Shown one piece after another: positions 39,004 through 50,500 of a stretch of DNA of 64,000 bases. The stretch is from positions 8,740,501 through 8,804,500 of the forward strand of contig NW_025062476.1 of NCBI RefSeq assembly GCF_000002995.4, written 5' to 3'. The notes under the pieces were generated by a model that was not told the DNA's origin, did no database searches, and saw only the letters and a list, made by a program, of their open reading frames with translations. Position 1 is the stretch's first letter; each line of letters opens with the position of its first letter. The position numbers and the translations under genes were made by a program. The DNA is from Brugia malayi (lineage: Eukaryota; Nematoda; Chromadorea; Rhabditida; Onchocercidae).

Positions 39004-39852
39004 CAAAAAACTTCGTCTTCGTTTTTCCTTTGGAAATTCCCAAATCTTAACAATCTCGTAATAACCCATCGAACACAGCTCTGGATTTCTTTTTTAGAAA
39101 TTGAAATAACAATGATATTTAAGAAAACACTTCATTTTAATTGCCAGTAGAAGTATTTCGATTTCTTGATAGCCAGTACAGTCCATCTGTTTTTTTCCGC
39201 TTTTGTGTATATTTTTGATATACTGGACTTGTAAATAAAATTTTTTGCAACACTTCACAGTGAGAGTTTTGCCGTGTTATTCTAACATCCTAAGCATGCC
39301 GTGAGTTCACATTTAAAATTCTGAAATTCCGAACTCTCAATTATGTAACACTTCACGTGATACGGTTAGAATCATTCATATCAATAAAAACAATTACAAA
39401 TCTTCAACATCATATTTTCAGCATTAAAAAAGAGATTTTTGGAATTGGAATTTTTTCAAACGTAATATTTTAGTGATAAAAACATATACTTTACAGTGTT
39501 AGAAAAACAATCATTTTTTACTAGTTTTTGTCTGCTAATGAGTGAATGCATTATGTGATGGAATATTCGTATAAAAAGTGTAAGAATATAAACAAAATAT
39601 TCCGTCAAAACATTAATCCGTAATGAGCAATTGCCCAAAGAGGTCATCAGTGGAGAGTTCGTGATAATAAGTTTGAAAAAATGAATGCATGAAAAATTAT
39701 ATGAGGAGATAAAGAAACAAGATTATGCAACTCCTTACTGAATAAAAAGGAGTGTCATATATTATCCTAAACAAATAGTGCCATTACGACTAAATACTTT
39801 CTTGAGCAAATGATTCCGGGCAGAAAAAAGTGAAAGCAGTGGAACTAAGGAA
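39004..39852. other. Convergent intergenic region with a TRIM-NHL polyadenylation signal
   Basis: The region separates the 3' ends of the TRIM-NHL gene (+) and the sigma-receptor-like gene (-). An AATAAA lies at 39234-39239, about 240 nt after the TRIM-NHL stop codon. No let-7-type site (CTACCTCA) was seen in that 3' UTR. No other gene is visible. Confidence 0.55.
39234..39239 (+). terminator. Polyadenylation signal AATAAA of the TRIM-NHL gene
   Basis: A canonical hexamer about 240 nt downstream of the stop codon, followed by a T-rich stretch. This is a reasonable 3' UTR length for a nematode mRNA. Confidence 0.6.
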
Positions 39853-41751
39853 TTATAACTCGGTTTTTAAAGCCTTCGATTTATAATAATTAAATGTTTT
39901 TACCAATGACTGCTTAATTTGGTGAGCACAAGCATTGCTATAGACGTACAGCAGCTTTGCAAATGAAATCGGATCACCGTTTGCCAGAGAACCCATCCCC
40001 AACCATGCAGTGCTTAAAGGTGCAGCACCACGTCCATAGCATGCCATATATGATTCCGGTGCAAATTCATACGCATATCGCTCAAATTCACCATGACGAA
40101 AATTCTGACCTAAATTTTTATACAAATAGTTTAACGAAAACTGCAAACTATGTTGAAAACTAGGACTGGGTTTGGAAGTGAAAGAAACTTTTGTAAAGAA
40201 TGAAGTTCGAAACTAGGCGAACAAAAGTCAGGATACATTTTAAATAATTAAATGACGAATAATGTTTTAAGATATGGACTCTAAATTGCGATTTCAAAGA
40301 CAAATTTGGGAAAGATAAAGAAATATTTCAATTACGTGGCTTGAGTTTCGTTTAAATAAAGTACTCCCATTCTTTTTTTTTTTTTTTCTTAAACAAGTAT
40401 ATTAAGTGCCGCAAACAGAATAATTAACAGAAATCTCGATGTTTTGTCATTATTCCAATAATGAATTCAAATCAAAGAATGTCGACCAACCAGAATCTAA
40501 CTTTTCCAAATTGCCACTATGAGTGCTGTAAGCAGTACGCACTATTTCGCCGCTCAAAACCGTACAGGTACTATTGACCCAATGCCATCCTAAAAAACAG
40601 AAATCTTCATGTTACGGAAATGAAAAATTTGGGTGGATGAATTCAAACATTCACATACATCATCAAAAAAAAAAAAAAAACGGGTTAAATTTTCGACGCA
40701 ATTATTAAGTCTAACAGTGGCAAAATGGGAACCGTTCAGATAAAATTATGCCTTGATATGTTTATTTTAGATTTGTTTATCATTAATCACTTCATATACA
40801 TAAACCACTTTTGTTCACAACCGTGATAAGTTTGTGTCTTTAAAGCAGTACAAGATGCACACGATTGTTCCTATCCCATAATTTCTCATTTGTGCCTTTA
40901 AATATTGTGTGCATTACTGAACTAAATCTATGAATTGTGAAAAAGGATAATGCTTGATTCATTAATGCACTTTTTTTTTGATCTACTACTTGATTCCATC
41001 TCTGCACAAATAAGATATATGTGCCTTGCGCGAACATTGGAAAAAGTGAGTTAAGAAAAAAAATTTACCAGCAAAACCAGCTGTTCGGTACGGTGCACGA
41101 AAAACAATGATAAATTCAGTGATGGATGCGTAAATAATGTTCATCTGTAAGTTTAATCCACCACCATAAACGGCTTCCCAGTCACTGTCGATGATTTGTA
41201 ATGGATATGAACGGCGTAAATCGTTTCGTAATTTATTTACACTTGTAATCCCACTACTTCCTATTATGGAGAACTAATTTGTAAAAAAAAGTTTTTTTAT
41301 AAAAACCCAAATTTAAAAAGAAAACTGAAGCTTGAAATGAAGTAGATGAAGTAAATGAAAGAGGTTAAGACTGAATGGGACAAAGCAAAGAGTGTAAAGA
41401 CTCTCAACTACTTAAGACATATCCAAATTAAATGGTTAATGAGGATTTTCATGTCATGAAATCCTCTGTCATATGATTTCTTCATGAAAGTAAATATGTA
41501 TAAGGGACAATAAATAAATAATAAAAAATATAAGGGACAATAAATAAATAAAATGGACATAAACCAAGAACGTCAATTTAGAACTCAAAGGCTTTAAAAC
41601 AAGACATTATACCGTGTGCTGCAATACAGGCTTGTCGAAAAACTTTCGGTGAAATGGAATATGACTTCCATCGTAGTATGTACTGTACCACACTATACAA
41701 TACGATGACGAAGACCACATAACGAACCACGCGAGTGAACACAAAAGCCAT
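39853..41751 (-). CDS. Sigma-1 receptor / ERG2 family protein with C-terminal KTEL
   Basis: Four exons on the minus strand: 41751-41613, 41260-41069, 40589-40491 and 40109-39853, all phase 1 junctions; 228 aa, against about 223 for human SIGMAR1. There is one N-terminal hydrophobic helix (about residues 8-26), followed by the cupin-like domain. Family-like blocks are SDWEAVYGGGLNLQMN, YASITEFIIVFRAP, the STCTVLSGEIVRT segment and the C-terminal YMACYGRGAAPLSTAWLG followed by a long amphipathic helix region. Fungal ERG2 is a sterol C8-C7 isomerase; animal SIGMAR1 is a ligand-regulated ER chaperone without proven isomerase activity. The protein ends SKALKTEL, resembling a KDEL-type ER retrieval signal. 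The gene is head to head with the thiamine pyrophosphokinase gene. The acceptor-like ttagcag 2 nt before the ATG suggests trans-splicing. Confidence 0.87.
41499..41551. repeat. Short direct repeat in the sigma-receptor intron
   Basis: Two copies of tataagggacaataaataa lie about 30 nt apart in intron 1 of the sigma-receptor-like gene. It is a small local tandem duplication. Confidence 0.75.
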
Positions 41752-42751
41752 CGCTGCTAAAGACTTGCCTGTATATTTTCCAGCTGAAATCTAGCTCGTC
41801 TCTTCAAACACTTCCCACAATGCCACGTGACGTAACCACACGAAACGTCTGACCCAGCCCACCACTTTAATCCCACCAGAGCAACTAAGTAACTGCGCCA
41901 ATATCCCCTCCAAACCAAGAAGAGTAAACCGACGCGCCTTGAAACATTACCGTGTCAGTAGATGACAATGTTATAATGGAAGTGCTGTGAAAATTAGTTG
42001 TGACCATAAAGGTGAACCTTGCAAAAGACTGCAAATAGATATTGTACAACTGTTAAGCTCGACTAAACGAACAGTTGAGAATGTATTGTCATTGTTCCAA
42101 AGCTTCTTTCTATTTTACGGCTTACCGAGCAAAAAGAGAAGAAGAATAGTAAAAATTAGCTGAGATGTATTGCAGTGTAAAGCTAAACTTGAGACGAACA
42201 CGGCTTGCATAATTTGCCCTTTATGATTTTAGTTAAATCATCGGTCGTACTGTCTGCGACCATTACATCATTGAGAACAGTGCTCGACTACAACTGTCCA
42301 CTAATTTACCGAAGTAGTAATCGCCGTAAATCGCTGCTCATCTTCTATTCGTTGTGCAGATCAAGGTCTTTCAGTTTATATGATGCATGACCAATGAAAC
42401 ATTTCCTTCTTTAAAAAATGATTTGTCAACTCCTCCACAGGATACCTATCAGCTTACAAGGTTGCAGTACATTTCTGAAGAACGCGATGTCTTAAAATAA
42501 TATCCATTTTCTTTAATTCCGGAATTCGTGGCCGCGCGCCAGATTGACATCGATGATTCATTTTTGACTGCATTTTTTGAAGATACATGGGTCCATTCAT
42601 AATTTGGACGTTTTCTTCCTCTTTCGCATTTTCAAATTCTCCGAGAAATTGACCATTCCGAGAAACTAAGTGACGGTCATTTTGTGCATTTTTTCCACAA
42701 AACTTTACTAAAGGTCAGTTTTCTTCAGCTGAACCAGTAATATTCGTTGAA
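41752..42751. promoter_or_regulatory. Divergent promoter region of the sigma-receptor and thiamine pyrophosphokinase genes
   Basis: One kilobase lies between two outward-facing start codons. It is somewhat less AT-rich than its surroundings and includes a GC patch (GGCCGCGCGCC near 42530). A ttcttcag acceptor ends at 42728, 23 nt before the TPK start. An open frame at 42205-42390 is not supported as a gene. Confidence 0.5.
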
Positions 42752-44270
42752 ATGAACATGAGAAGAACACAGCTATTGACTCCGTTACTTAGAGAAGGTT
42801 TGTTTTATTGAATAATTCTACTTTAAAAAATTTGACATTTATATACAATTAATCCTTAAGGTTACTGAATAATATATAATCTAATGGTATTAGTGGCTAA
42901 ATAATTCTCGAGTGAAGTACTTCTTCATTTCCCTCGCTTCACTGGAAAAATTATTGAGAAACTTAAATTACTCCACTCGCGAATCTAACACTTTTATTGT
43001 GGATATATTTTACTCACTCAGTGGGTGACATTTTCACCAATATGCCAATGCTTTCCAGATAAAATTGGAATATTGTGGGTCAATTCGCAGCGTGAACAGT
43101 CATCTGCCAAACTAGCGCAACATTTATGGAACAAAAGCACATTCCGTAGTTGTACCGATGGAGCTGCTAATTTCATCATGTCGCTTGTCAAGTAAGCCTT
43201 TATTAACGTGGTTTTGTTGAGGCTTCGAGTTATAAAAACTTGAATAGAGCTTCCAGGAATGAAAATTACGTAATACCTGATTTGATTTCTGGCGATTTCG
43301 ATTCCATTACCGTTGCGGCGAGGAAATTCTTCGAATCAGAGGTTGAAATTGTGGAAACTCCTGATCAAGACTACACCGACATGTGCAAAGCACTGCAAAT
43401 TATTGCTGATAGGATGAGAAATAGAAAACTGGATGTATGTTGAGCAATTTTCCAGGTCATTCAAGAAGTTTTTGAGCTGTTCCATTGAAAAGTGATAGCA
43501 GTTGTTATGAACTACGACGTCTTCTTAAGATCTCATGGACAAAGTTTAAGATTTCAAAAGTTATTGTTTTGGGCGGACTCTTTGGGCGTTTTGATCATGT
43601 ATTGTCATCTCTACATTCACTGCTACGATTCGATAGCTGCGAAATTGCAATTATTGATGGTGTTAATCTGGTCACGATTTTGCGTGAGGTACAAAAGCTT
43701 TATTCCCAATTTATAAACTATGCACAAGAGATTGAATTTGTGATTTCATTCTTGGTAATTTCAGTGTTGTGTGATATTGGCATCTGTTTGCCTGATTTTA
43801 GGGTTCTACGAGCTTAGATTTCGCTGGAGGCCAGCATCTTTTAACAGGAAAATGTGGCATTATCCCCTTAATCCAACGCAAAACGATGGTTTCATCGAAT
43901 GGCTTGAAATGGAATTTAGGTACTGGAATAAAATCTTCTATAATCTTCCCTGACAATCTCAAGCTATCGTTTTCTCGAGTTCACTAGTATCGCCAGTCAA
44001 AGTCTCAAGTAATTAAACGCCCACAATAAATTTGGAATTAAAGTTTCCTGGCAAATACATCAGTCCTCACGCAATACCTATTATCTTTCATAAACCTCAC
44101 TTTATTTTGCTATTCTTCAATGCAAGTAGTTTTCAGATAATACAGAACTTGCATTTGGCAAACTTATCAGTACGTCCAATGAAATGGTCAGTGATACAGT
44201 GTCGATAACCTGCACAGCTCCAGTAGTGTTCACCATAGAACTGTCAGAAAATGCTTTATCACTGCAATAA
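42752..44270 (+). CDS. tpk-1: Thiamine pyrophosphokinase (thiamin + ATP to thiamine diphosphate + AMP)
   Basis: Six exons: 42752-42797, 43059-43191, 43257-43438, 43561-43688, 43802-43919, 44137-44270 (TAA); 246 aa, against 243 in human TPK1. Conserved motifs are in order: FRSCTDGAANF (about 44-54, the Asp-Gly nucleotide loop), ISGDFDSI (70-77), ETPDQDYTDMCKAL (93 on), IVLGGLFGRFDHVLSS, SSNGLKWNL, and in the thiamin-binding C-terminal domain LAFGKLISTSN and VVFTIEL. The exon 3 to exon 4 junction (TAT|GTTGAG to CAAAAG|TTATTG) is the phase-consistent choice and restores LDVFIVLGG. An apparent read-through of exon 5 ends early, so the intron to 44137 is needed for the family C-terminus. The enzyme converts imported thiamin into the cofactor. 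It is divergently paired with the sigma-receptor gene. Confidence 0.93.
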
Positions 44271-44566
44271 TCTGGATATTTTTTATCACAAGGGGAAATA
44301 ACTATTGGAATAAAGGCATTATCTTTAACTCTCTTATAAAGGCAACATGAATTTATTTTATTCCAATACAATGTATTTCAATTTATGACACAAATAACAA
44401 AAAAATACCTACAATAACAATACTTTGATATTTTCGAACTAGCTTTGATTTTAAGCAATAATATCTGGGAGCGAATAATATATAAGCGATGATTCATGTT
44501 TCACTGCTATATAAGCACAAAATTTTCAGCAAAAATTGCAATATTCTAATGTTAAATTAACCGCTT
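44271..44566. terminator. Tail-to-tail 3' ends of the TPK and RRP12 genes
   Basis: Only 296 nt separate the two stop codons. AATAAA for TPK (+) is at 44309-44314, 39 nt after its stop. Two overlapping AATAAA hexamers on the minus strand (plus-strand TTTATT at 44352-44357 and 44357-44362) could serve RRP12. The two mRNAs therefore probably end within a few tens of bases of each other, and may overlap. Confidence 0.6.
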
Positions 44567-47500
44567 TCAGCAAACCATTTTCTTTACTTTTGAAACAACT
44601 GCAATTTCTCTCTTCTTCCCTTTTAGTAACCTCTTCATTTCATTCTGGAAGCGAATAATATGTATATTTAACAGGAAAATATAAAATATTATTTTTTTAA
44701 CTGAGATTTAAAACTTGGTCTAGAAATTGAGAAGCAAAATTTTCATGTCTTTCGTTGTGCGTAATAACCATACCTTTCCTCTTCTACGTTTGTTAATCGG
44801 TATATACATATATGGCTCATATTTTTCATTCTTTTTCCTTGTATCTCCAGCAGTTCGTCTCCTCAAAAATTCGTTGGAGGACGTAATGCCAGTGAAACTT
44901 TTACATACATTCCTGTGAATACCTTTCCCACCAGGTTTCCATCCATATTTGTCGTTAATAGTCTGAATAAAATTTTTAGGAAACACTGTTCAGAGATCAA
45001 ATTTCTAAAAGCAAAAGACTTGCACAATGATTGTTTTCTGAGATCCGAAATTCTTATGTGCATCGCTAAAAGAAACAAAACATGACAAATTATAAAATAA
45101 AACACAAACTTTGCTGTTACTATCGCAATCACTGTCACTATCGTTCTTCGAACCACTATCCCTTCTCATTTTCTTATCCGGCATATCTAACAACTTTATG
45201 CGTTGCTTCCGTTTCCTTTTATCTTGTTGATCTATATCGAGATTTTCAATTATTATTCGTCCATCTTTCGCCACTTCGAAACTGCTACTGGATTTGTCAT
45301 TGCCATTTTCATTTATTTCCTGTAACCTAAAATACCACAAAAATTTGAACACATCTCAAAAACGCTCAATAAATTAGAAAAAGAATTCGTAAACAAATCA
45401 ATAGATGATCATCAATGACCAGAAGCAATTTTAAGAAAAAGGAGAGCATTATGGTCATTCTCAGAAAATCTCACTTTTTGTCTTTCAGAAGGCCAGAACG
45501 GGACGTTGCAATTTTTTTTAGTATTTTGTTTCGGTCGAGTAGGTCCATCATATTTTCATCATCATCATCATTCTTTAACCACATCGAGCTACCTCGTGTT
45601 CGACCTCCGATCGACTCACGATCTATTTCTACTTCACTTTCCTGGAATGAATTTCTTTTACAAACTATATGGTATCGAATTGAACCAACTCAATAATTCG
45701 ACTTTACTATTAGAGGATAAAACATACACTATCTGCATCACAAAGCATATTCAGTACTGTATCTGCACCCGCAGTTCGAGCACTCGAAGCCACGGATACT
45801 ATATCCTGGTCTTGGCATCCATCAATACTCATATTGTGAGCCTCCGTTCTATTCCTACGTTCACGGCGGCGTCTGCAATATGGAACAGTCTAAACATTCT
45901 CAACATTTGTATTATATAAATCAAAAAAACATTTCAATAGTTTCTGCAGTAGCAGTTGTCCGCACAAGTAGTTCCTACAAATAATTTCAAATATGAAATT
46001 TTTTTACTCGACAACGACTATTCATAGGAAATGTTTAAAAACAAGCCTTATTTTAGCAATTGCTTTCAGTTGCTTAATCCAATCCAGTTTATTCGTTCGA
46101 ATCATTAAAACTTCAACACCGTATCTGTCAATTAAAACTTCAAGTAGCAGCCTATTCGCTTTGCGGACTTTTTGCGTCAGATTCGTCACTGACTGGCCGT
46201 CGAACACAGCCGACAGTAGTAATTCCTGCAATTCAATAAGCATCAGAATAATTCAGCCATTAATTTGTTAACTTTTAGAAATAACTGAGACGTATATATG
46301 TCCCCAACCTGATACTGTTGCATTGTATAGTCTGGCAATTTTTTTGCTAGCATTCGCAACAACCTGATAATTAGCACTCTAATCAGAGGGCGTCCATCAC
46401 TAATCCAACTACATGCATGTGCTACAAGACGACTCAACAATGAAGCATCCAAAATACGAGTGAATTTCTGTGCTATGATATTCAGAGCAATAGTTGATGA
46501 TCTAAATAATTAAAGTATTAAACACTACGACTTTTTTATGGTTAATAATAATAGAAATATGTGAAAACAATACATTTGCTACATTCAGTAAAATCAGGGC
46601 AAGTATAATTAAAAGTTGCCATTAATAACTTTTGGTAAGTACCAAAGCGAATTCAAGTTGGACAACATGTTCAATACTAAAAATCTGAGGCAAGAAATGA
46701 AAACATGGCTTACCGTACGACTTCAACTGAATCTTCATTTGGATATAATCTTTCTGGATTCAACATACCAAAAATTATATTCAATATCGGATGAAGTACG
46801 GTTGATGGACTTTTGCTAAAATGTTTTCTTTGCTAGCAATAAACTGATAATTTGCACTCTAATCAATGAAGAACCTAGGTGTTTGTTGTGGAAGTAGAAG
46901 AGATTCTATAAACTGATCAATTCCAACTGACTGAATTCTGCACAGCTACACTCGTTAAAAAAGCGCACTAACCTCTCATCTGAACCAGAAAGTATTAACT
47001 GCTGACACAGTTTCACGAAGCATTTCAATGCATTTGAACGTGTCCGTATATTGTGTGACTTATCAAGACAAATAATAATTCTTCGAAGAAATTTTTTCCC
47101 AAAACTTTCCACATCTTTAAGTGAAGTCAACGAAGATAATTTTACATAATATACTGCGACTAACGCCGCTCGTGCGCTTTTTGCAATGCTATCCAAATCC
47201 TGCAATGTCACATTTTCAAATAAACATCGTCTTCACGCAATTTGTCGCAATCATAATGGCATTTAAACAATCTACCTGATCAAGAACATTATTTATTTCA
47301 TCGGTGCTGCAAGCAAAAAAGTCCTTCACAGCTTCATCATTCATTCGTTTCATAATTTCTTCTAAAATGCGGAATGCTTTCTTTTGAAGCGCTACTTCAC
47401 TACAAATAAACCATGGCTGTATGCTCGGAAACATACTGCTCAATCCTGATACACTTGCTTTCTTCACCAGTGCCGCCATAATATCCAAAACTCGAATCTT

Positions 47501-50500
47501 AATATATATATATATATATAATATATATGTACTTTAAAACTGAAAAAGATGGTTTTCATTATTCATTTTCTTAAAACAAGATATAATAAAATAAATATTT
47601 CAATAAAATCCATGTAACACTATGTTCCATGAAACAAAATCCATGGACATTTTTAAATTATCACTTAGTTGTAAAATGTAAAGTGAAAAATACTTTTTGG
47701 TCCAAACCCATATCTTTGATTTGTGCCTTTTCAACAGCCAAATTTACGAAATTATCAATCACATTATTTGGCGTTAATTCCACATACATGCGAACAGTTT
47801 CCAGAATAGAACAACGCAAAGTTTTCAGACTATTTCCAGTTATACCTTCCATAGATTCCATAGTGATATTAGATACAGTGTACAGAGTACATAACTTTCG
47901 TAAAAAGCTGTATGCAAAAAACCTCATCACATCCTAAAATAAAAATTACGAAGTCATCATTACTAAAATTATTTATTAATGTCATTATTATTATTATTAT
48001 TATTGTTATTAGCTTATACCCAAAACCATAAGCAAGTAATGAACCTTTTTTGCTTCTGCCGCATCCGGCTGGAGCGCGTAACGCAGTGCGCTACGAAGCG
48101 ACGATAGTACAATAAGACGTAGATCTCGCTGTTCAAGTAGAACTTTACCCAAAATTTGGGCTAAATGAGGAAAATTTTGCTCAAAATCGGTTGCTGAGCT
48201 CAATAAATTCGGTAGTAAATCCCACAATTGGTCCTGGAAAAGTTTGTTTGAAATTATTAGTTTATTTGACAGAGAAAGAGTAATTTGAAAACGATTAGTC
48301 TCTAGAAAGTTACCAGCTAAGGTAATTTATAAATTCCAGAAGTTATGACAACATAAGCAAATAACAAGTGGTTAACTTACACTGAGAGTAATAAAAGTTT
48401 TCCGTCTTACAACATCACTCGGTACTTCCCTTCGAAGTCGATGTGCTAGTGGTAAAAAATATTGTAATGCAAAAGCAATTGATTGGTTGAAAATGTTTAT
48501 GCGCAGAATAGGCACAAGCCAAGATCTCTCGAACTGGGTTACTATTGGCACATTTTGAGCATCCAATTCCAATGGCAACACACGCAAGACGTTCTCAGCA
48601 CCAATATGTCGTACTGCCGCTCCAACAACCTTAAACTCTGCCTATTTTCTGAGCATAATACAACTAAGTCATGGAACGAATAAGATTTCATCGAGTCTGG
48701 TGCAGTCAAAGTAGGGAAAATCTAGAGAATGCCAAAAAGCCGTTACCAAGTCAATATCAGGTATAATGGAGCGATTAACATCATTGCGCAATCCCGCGAG
48801 AGTTTTCAATGCACGTCCAAATGGTTCCTGGGTGATAGCGCCTTTGCAAACTTCGAATATTTTTGTTTCAGTGCGGAGAACATGTCGCCACACTGCGACA
48901 CTTCGTGGATTCAAAGCTTCGTCACACAAATCGATAGAATAATTTGCTAATTCCTCATCTGACTGCACACAATGTTCCATTATGCGACTAATTACTTTGT
49001 AAGTTGTCTAAAAAAATCAAATTTTAGCCGAGCGACATTAATGTATTAGTTAACAGAATTTACTTAGAAACCAAAAAAGAAATTCCGTCCTGATCTTTAG
49101 TCCGAATCAACGTTATACTCAAACTTAGGGTGACTACATAATTCCAATTCTATACAAATTTACACTTAAACGACCTTAAACTGAATTAACCGACAGAAAA
49201 AAGAAAATAACAATGAAGATCCTCATATCTATTGATATAAATTAACTTAGAAAACTGATTACTTTGAATTCTTTGAAGACTAAATGTAATTTAAATAGCT
49301 GACTAGCCTTCATGACAAAGTTTGAAAATTTCGCTCCAAATTACGCAATCCAACGTACTTAAATAAGTGTTTAAAAAAAGGACAACGAAACAATAAAAAG
49401 AAGCGTTACCAGGGCAACAAAATCTTTTCCTAAATCGAATGTTTGGAAAATCAGTTTCAATGAAGCTTTCAACGTTGCCATTGATTTTGCATGATCTTTC
49501 GTAGCGAGACAAAGATGTGATTCACAAAGAGCCTAGAAATACTAGCTTCCTACTATGCAAAAAATATCAAATTTGAAAAAGATCGACCGATTCAGTTTTT
49601 ATTTCCAAATTTGGTCTAGAAAGAAGTTATTTGATGTAAACAAACCTCCATCCATGGACATGTAATAGATGGGTCCATGGCATTCGACGCAAAATCACGT
49701 AACAAATCAATCAGAAGAATATTCGTAGTGGCGGGTAAAGTTGTATCAGCTGGTTGCAGCTGTAGAATTTTTCGAAAACATTGGAAAATCGTGCACTTTA
49801 GATCGGAATCCGAAATAGATAACAATGCAAATGTCGTCTCCGCAAACTTTTTGAATATTAGATGTGGCATTTTATGCATAATATTTTCCGCGAGGCAAAA
49901 CAATCGAAGCAAAACATCAACGTCTACACTGGCTGTAATTCAACAAAAATTACTGTTAGTTACATCTCTTGCAAATTTTTGTTCCATTTTTAGATAAATA
50001 AAAAAGCAGGGCAAAAAATAAACGATACATCTAATGGGAAGTTAGAACAACGTTAAGATTTTTTTTCTTACTCTGAATTCATAAAAAAAAAATTTTGCTT
50101 CGTAGTCCAGATGAAACCGTTTTTAACTACATACAACACTTTTTGAGTTGCTGTTTATCTGCTTAAGCTACGAAGCAAATTGTTTACCAGCACTCTGTTC
50201 CATCTGTTTCATCAACACCTCCCCAACAACTGTGGCGCCCCGGTGGCAACCACTAGATGTAATCATAACAGGATCGGTAAGGATAGTACGTAGAGTTCGT
50301 CGAGCTGCAGCGCGAACCAAGGATTTGTTATGGACCGCAAACATTTCAATTTTTACTAGTGATAACCTTCAAATCAAAAAACTTTTTAAAAAGAATTAAG
50401 TCGAAAGAATACTTATCAATTTCCCACAAGAGTATAATAAAGGTCAGTGCTATACTTGATGGAGATCACCATAAATATTCGAACAGCACCAATCTACGAA

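Noticed and set aside
43485..43817. Continuous open frame through the TPK exon 4 region
   Set aside because: The 5' part is intron sequence that happens to be open. Only the part from 43561 matches thiamine pyrophosphokinase.
45506..45919. 137-codon plus-strand open frame
   Set aside because: Antisense to RRP12 exons encoding the acidic ND(D)n tail. The His/Ser runs are the reverse reading of those codons.
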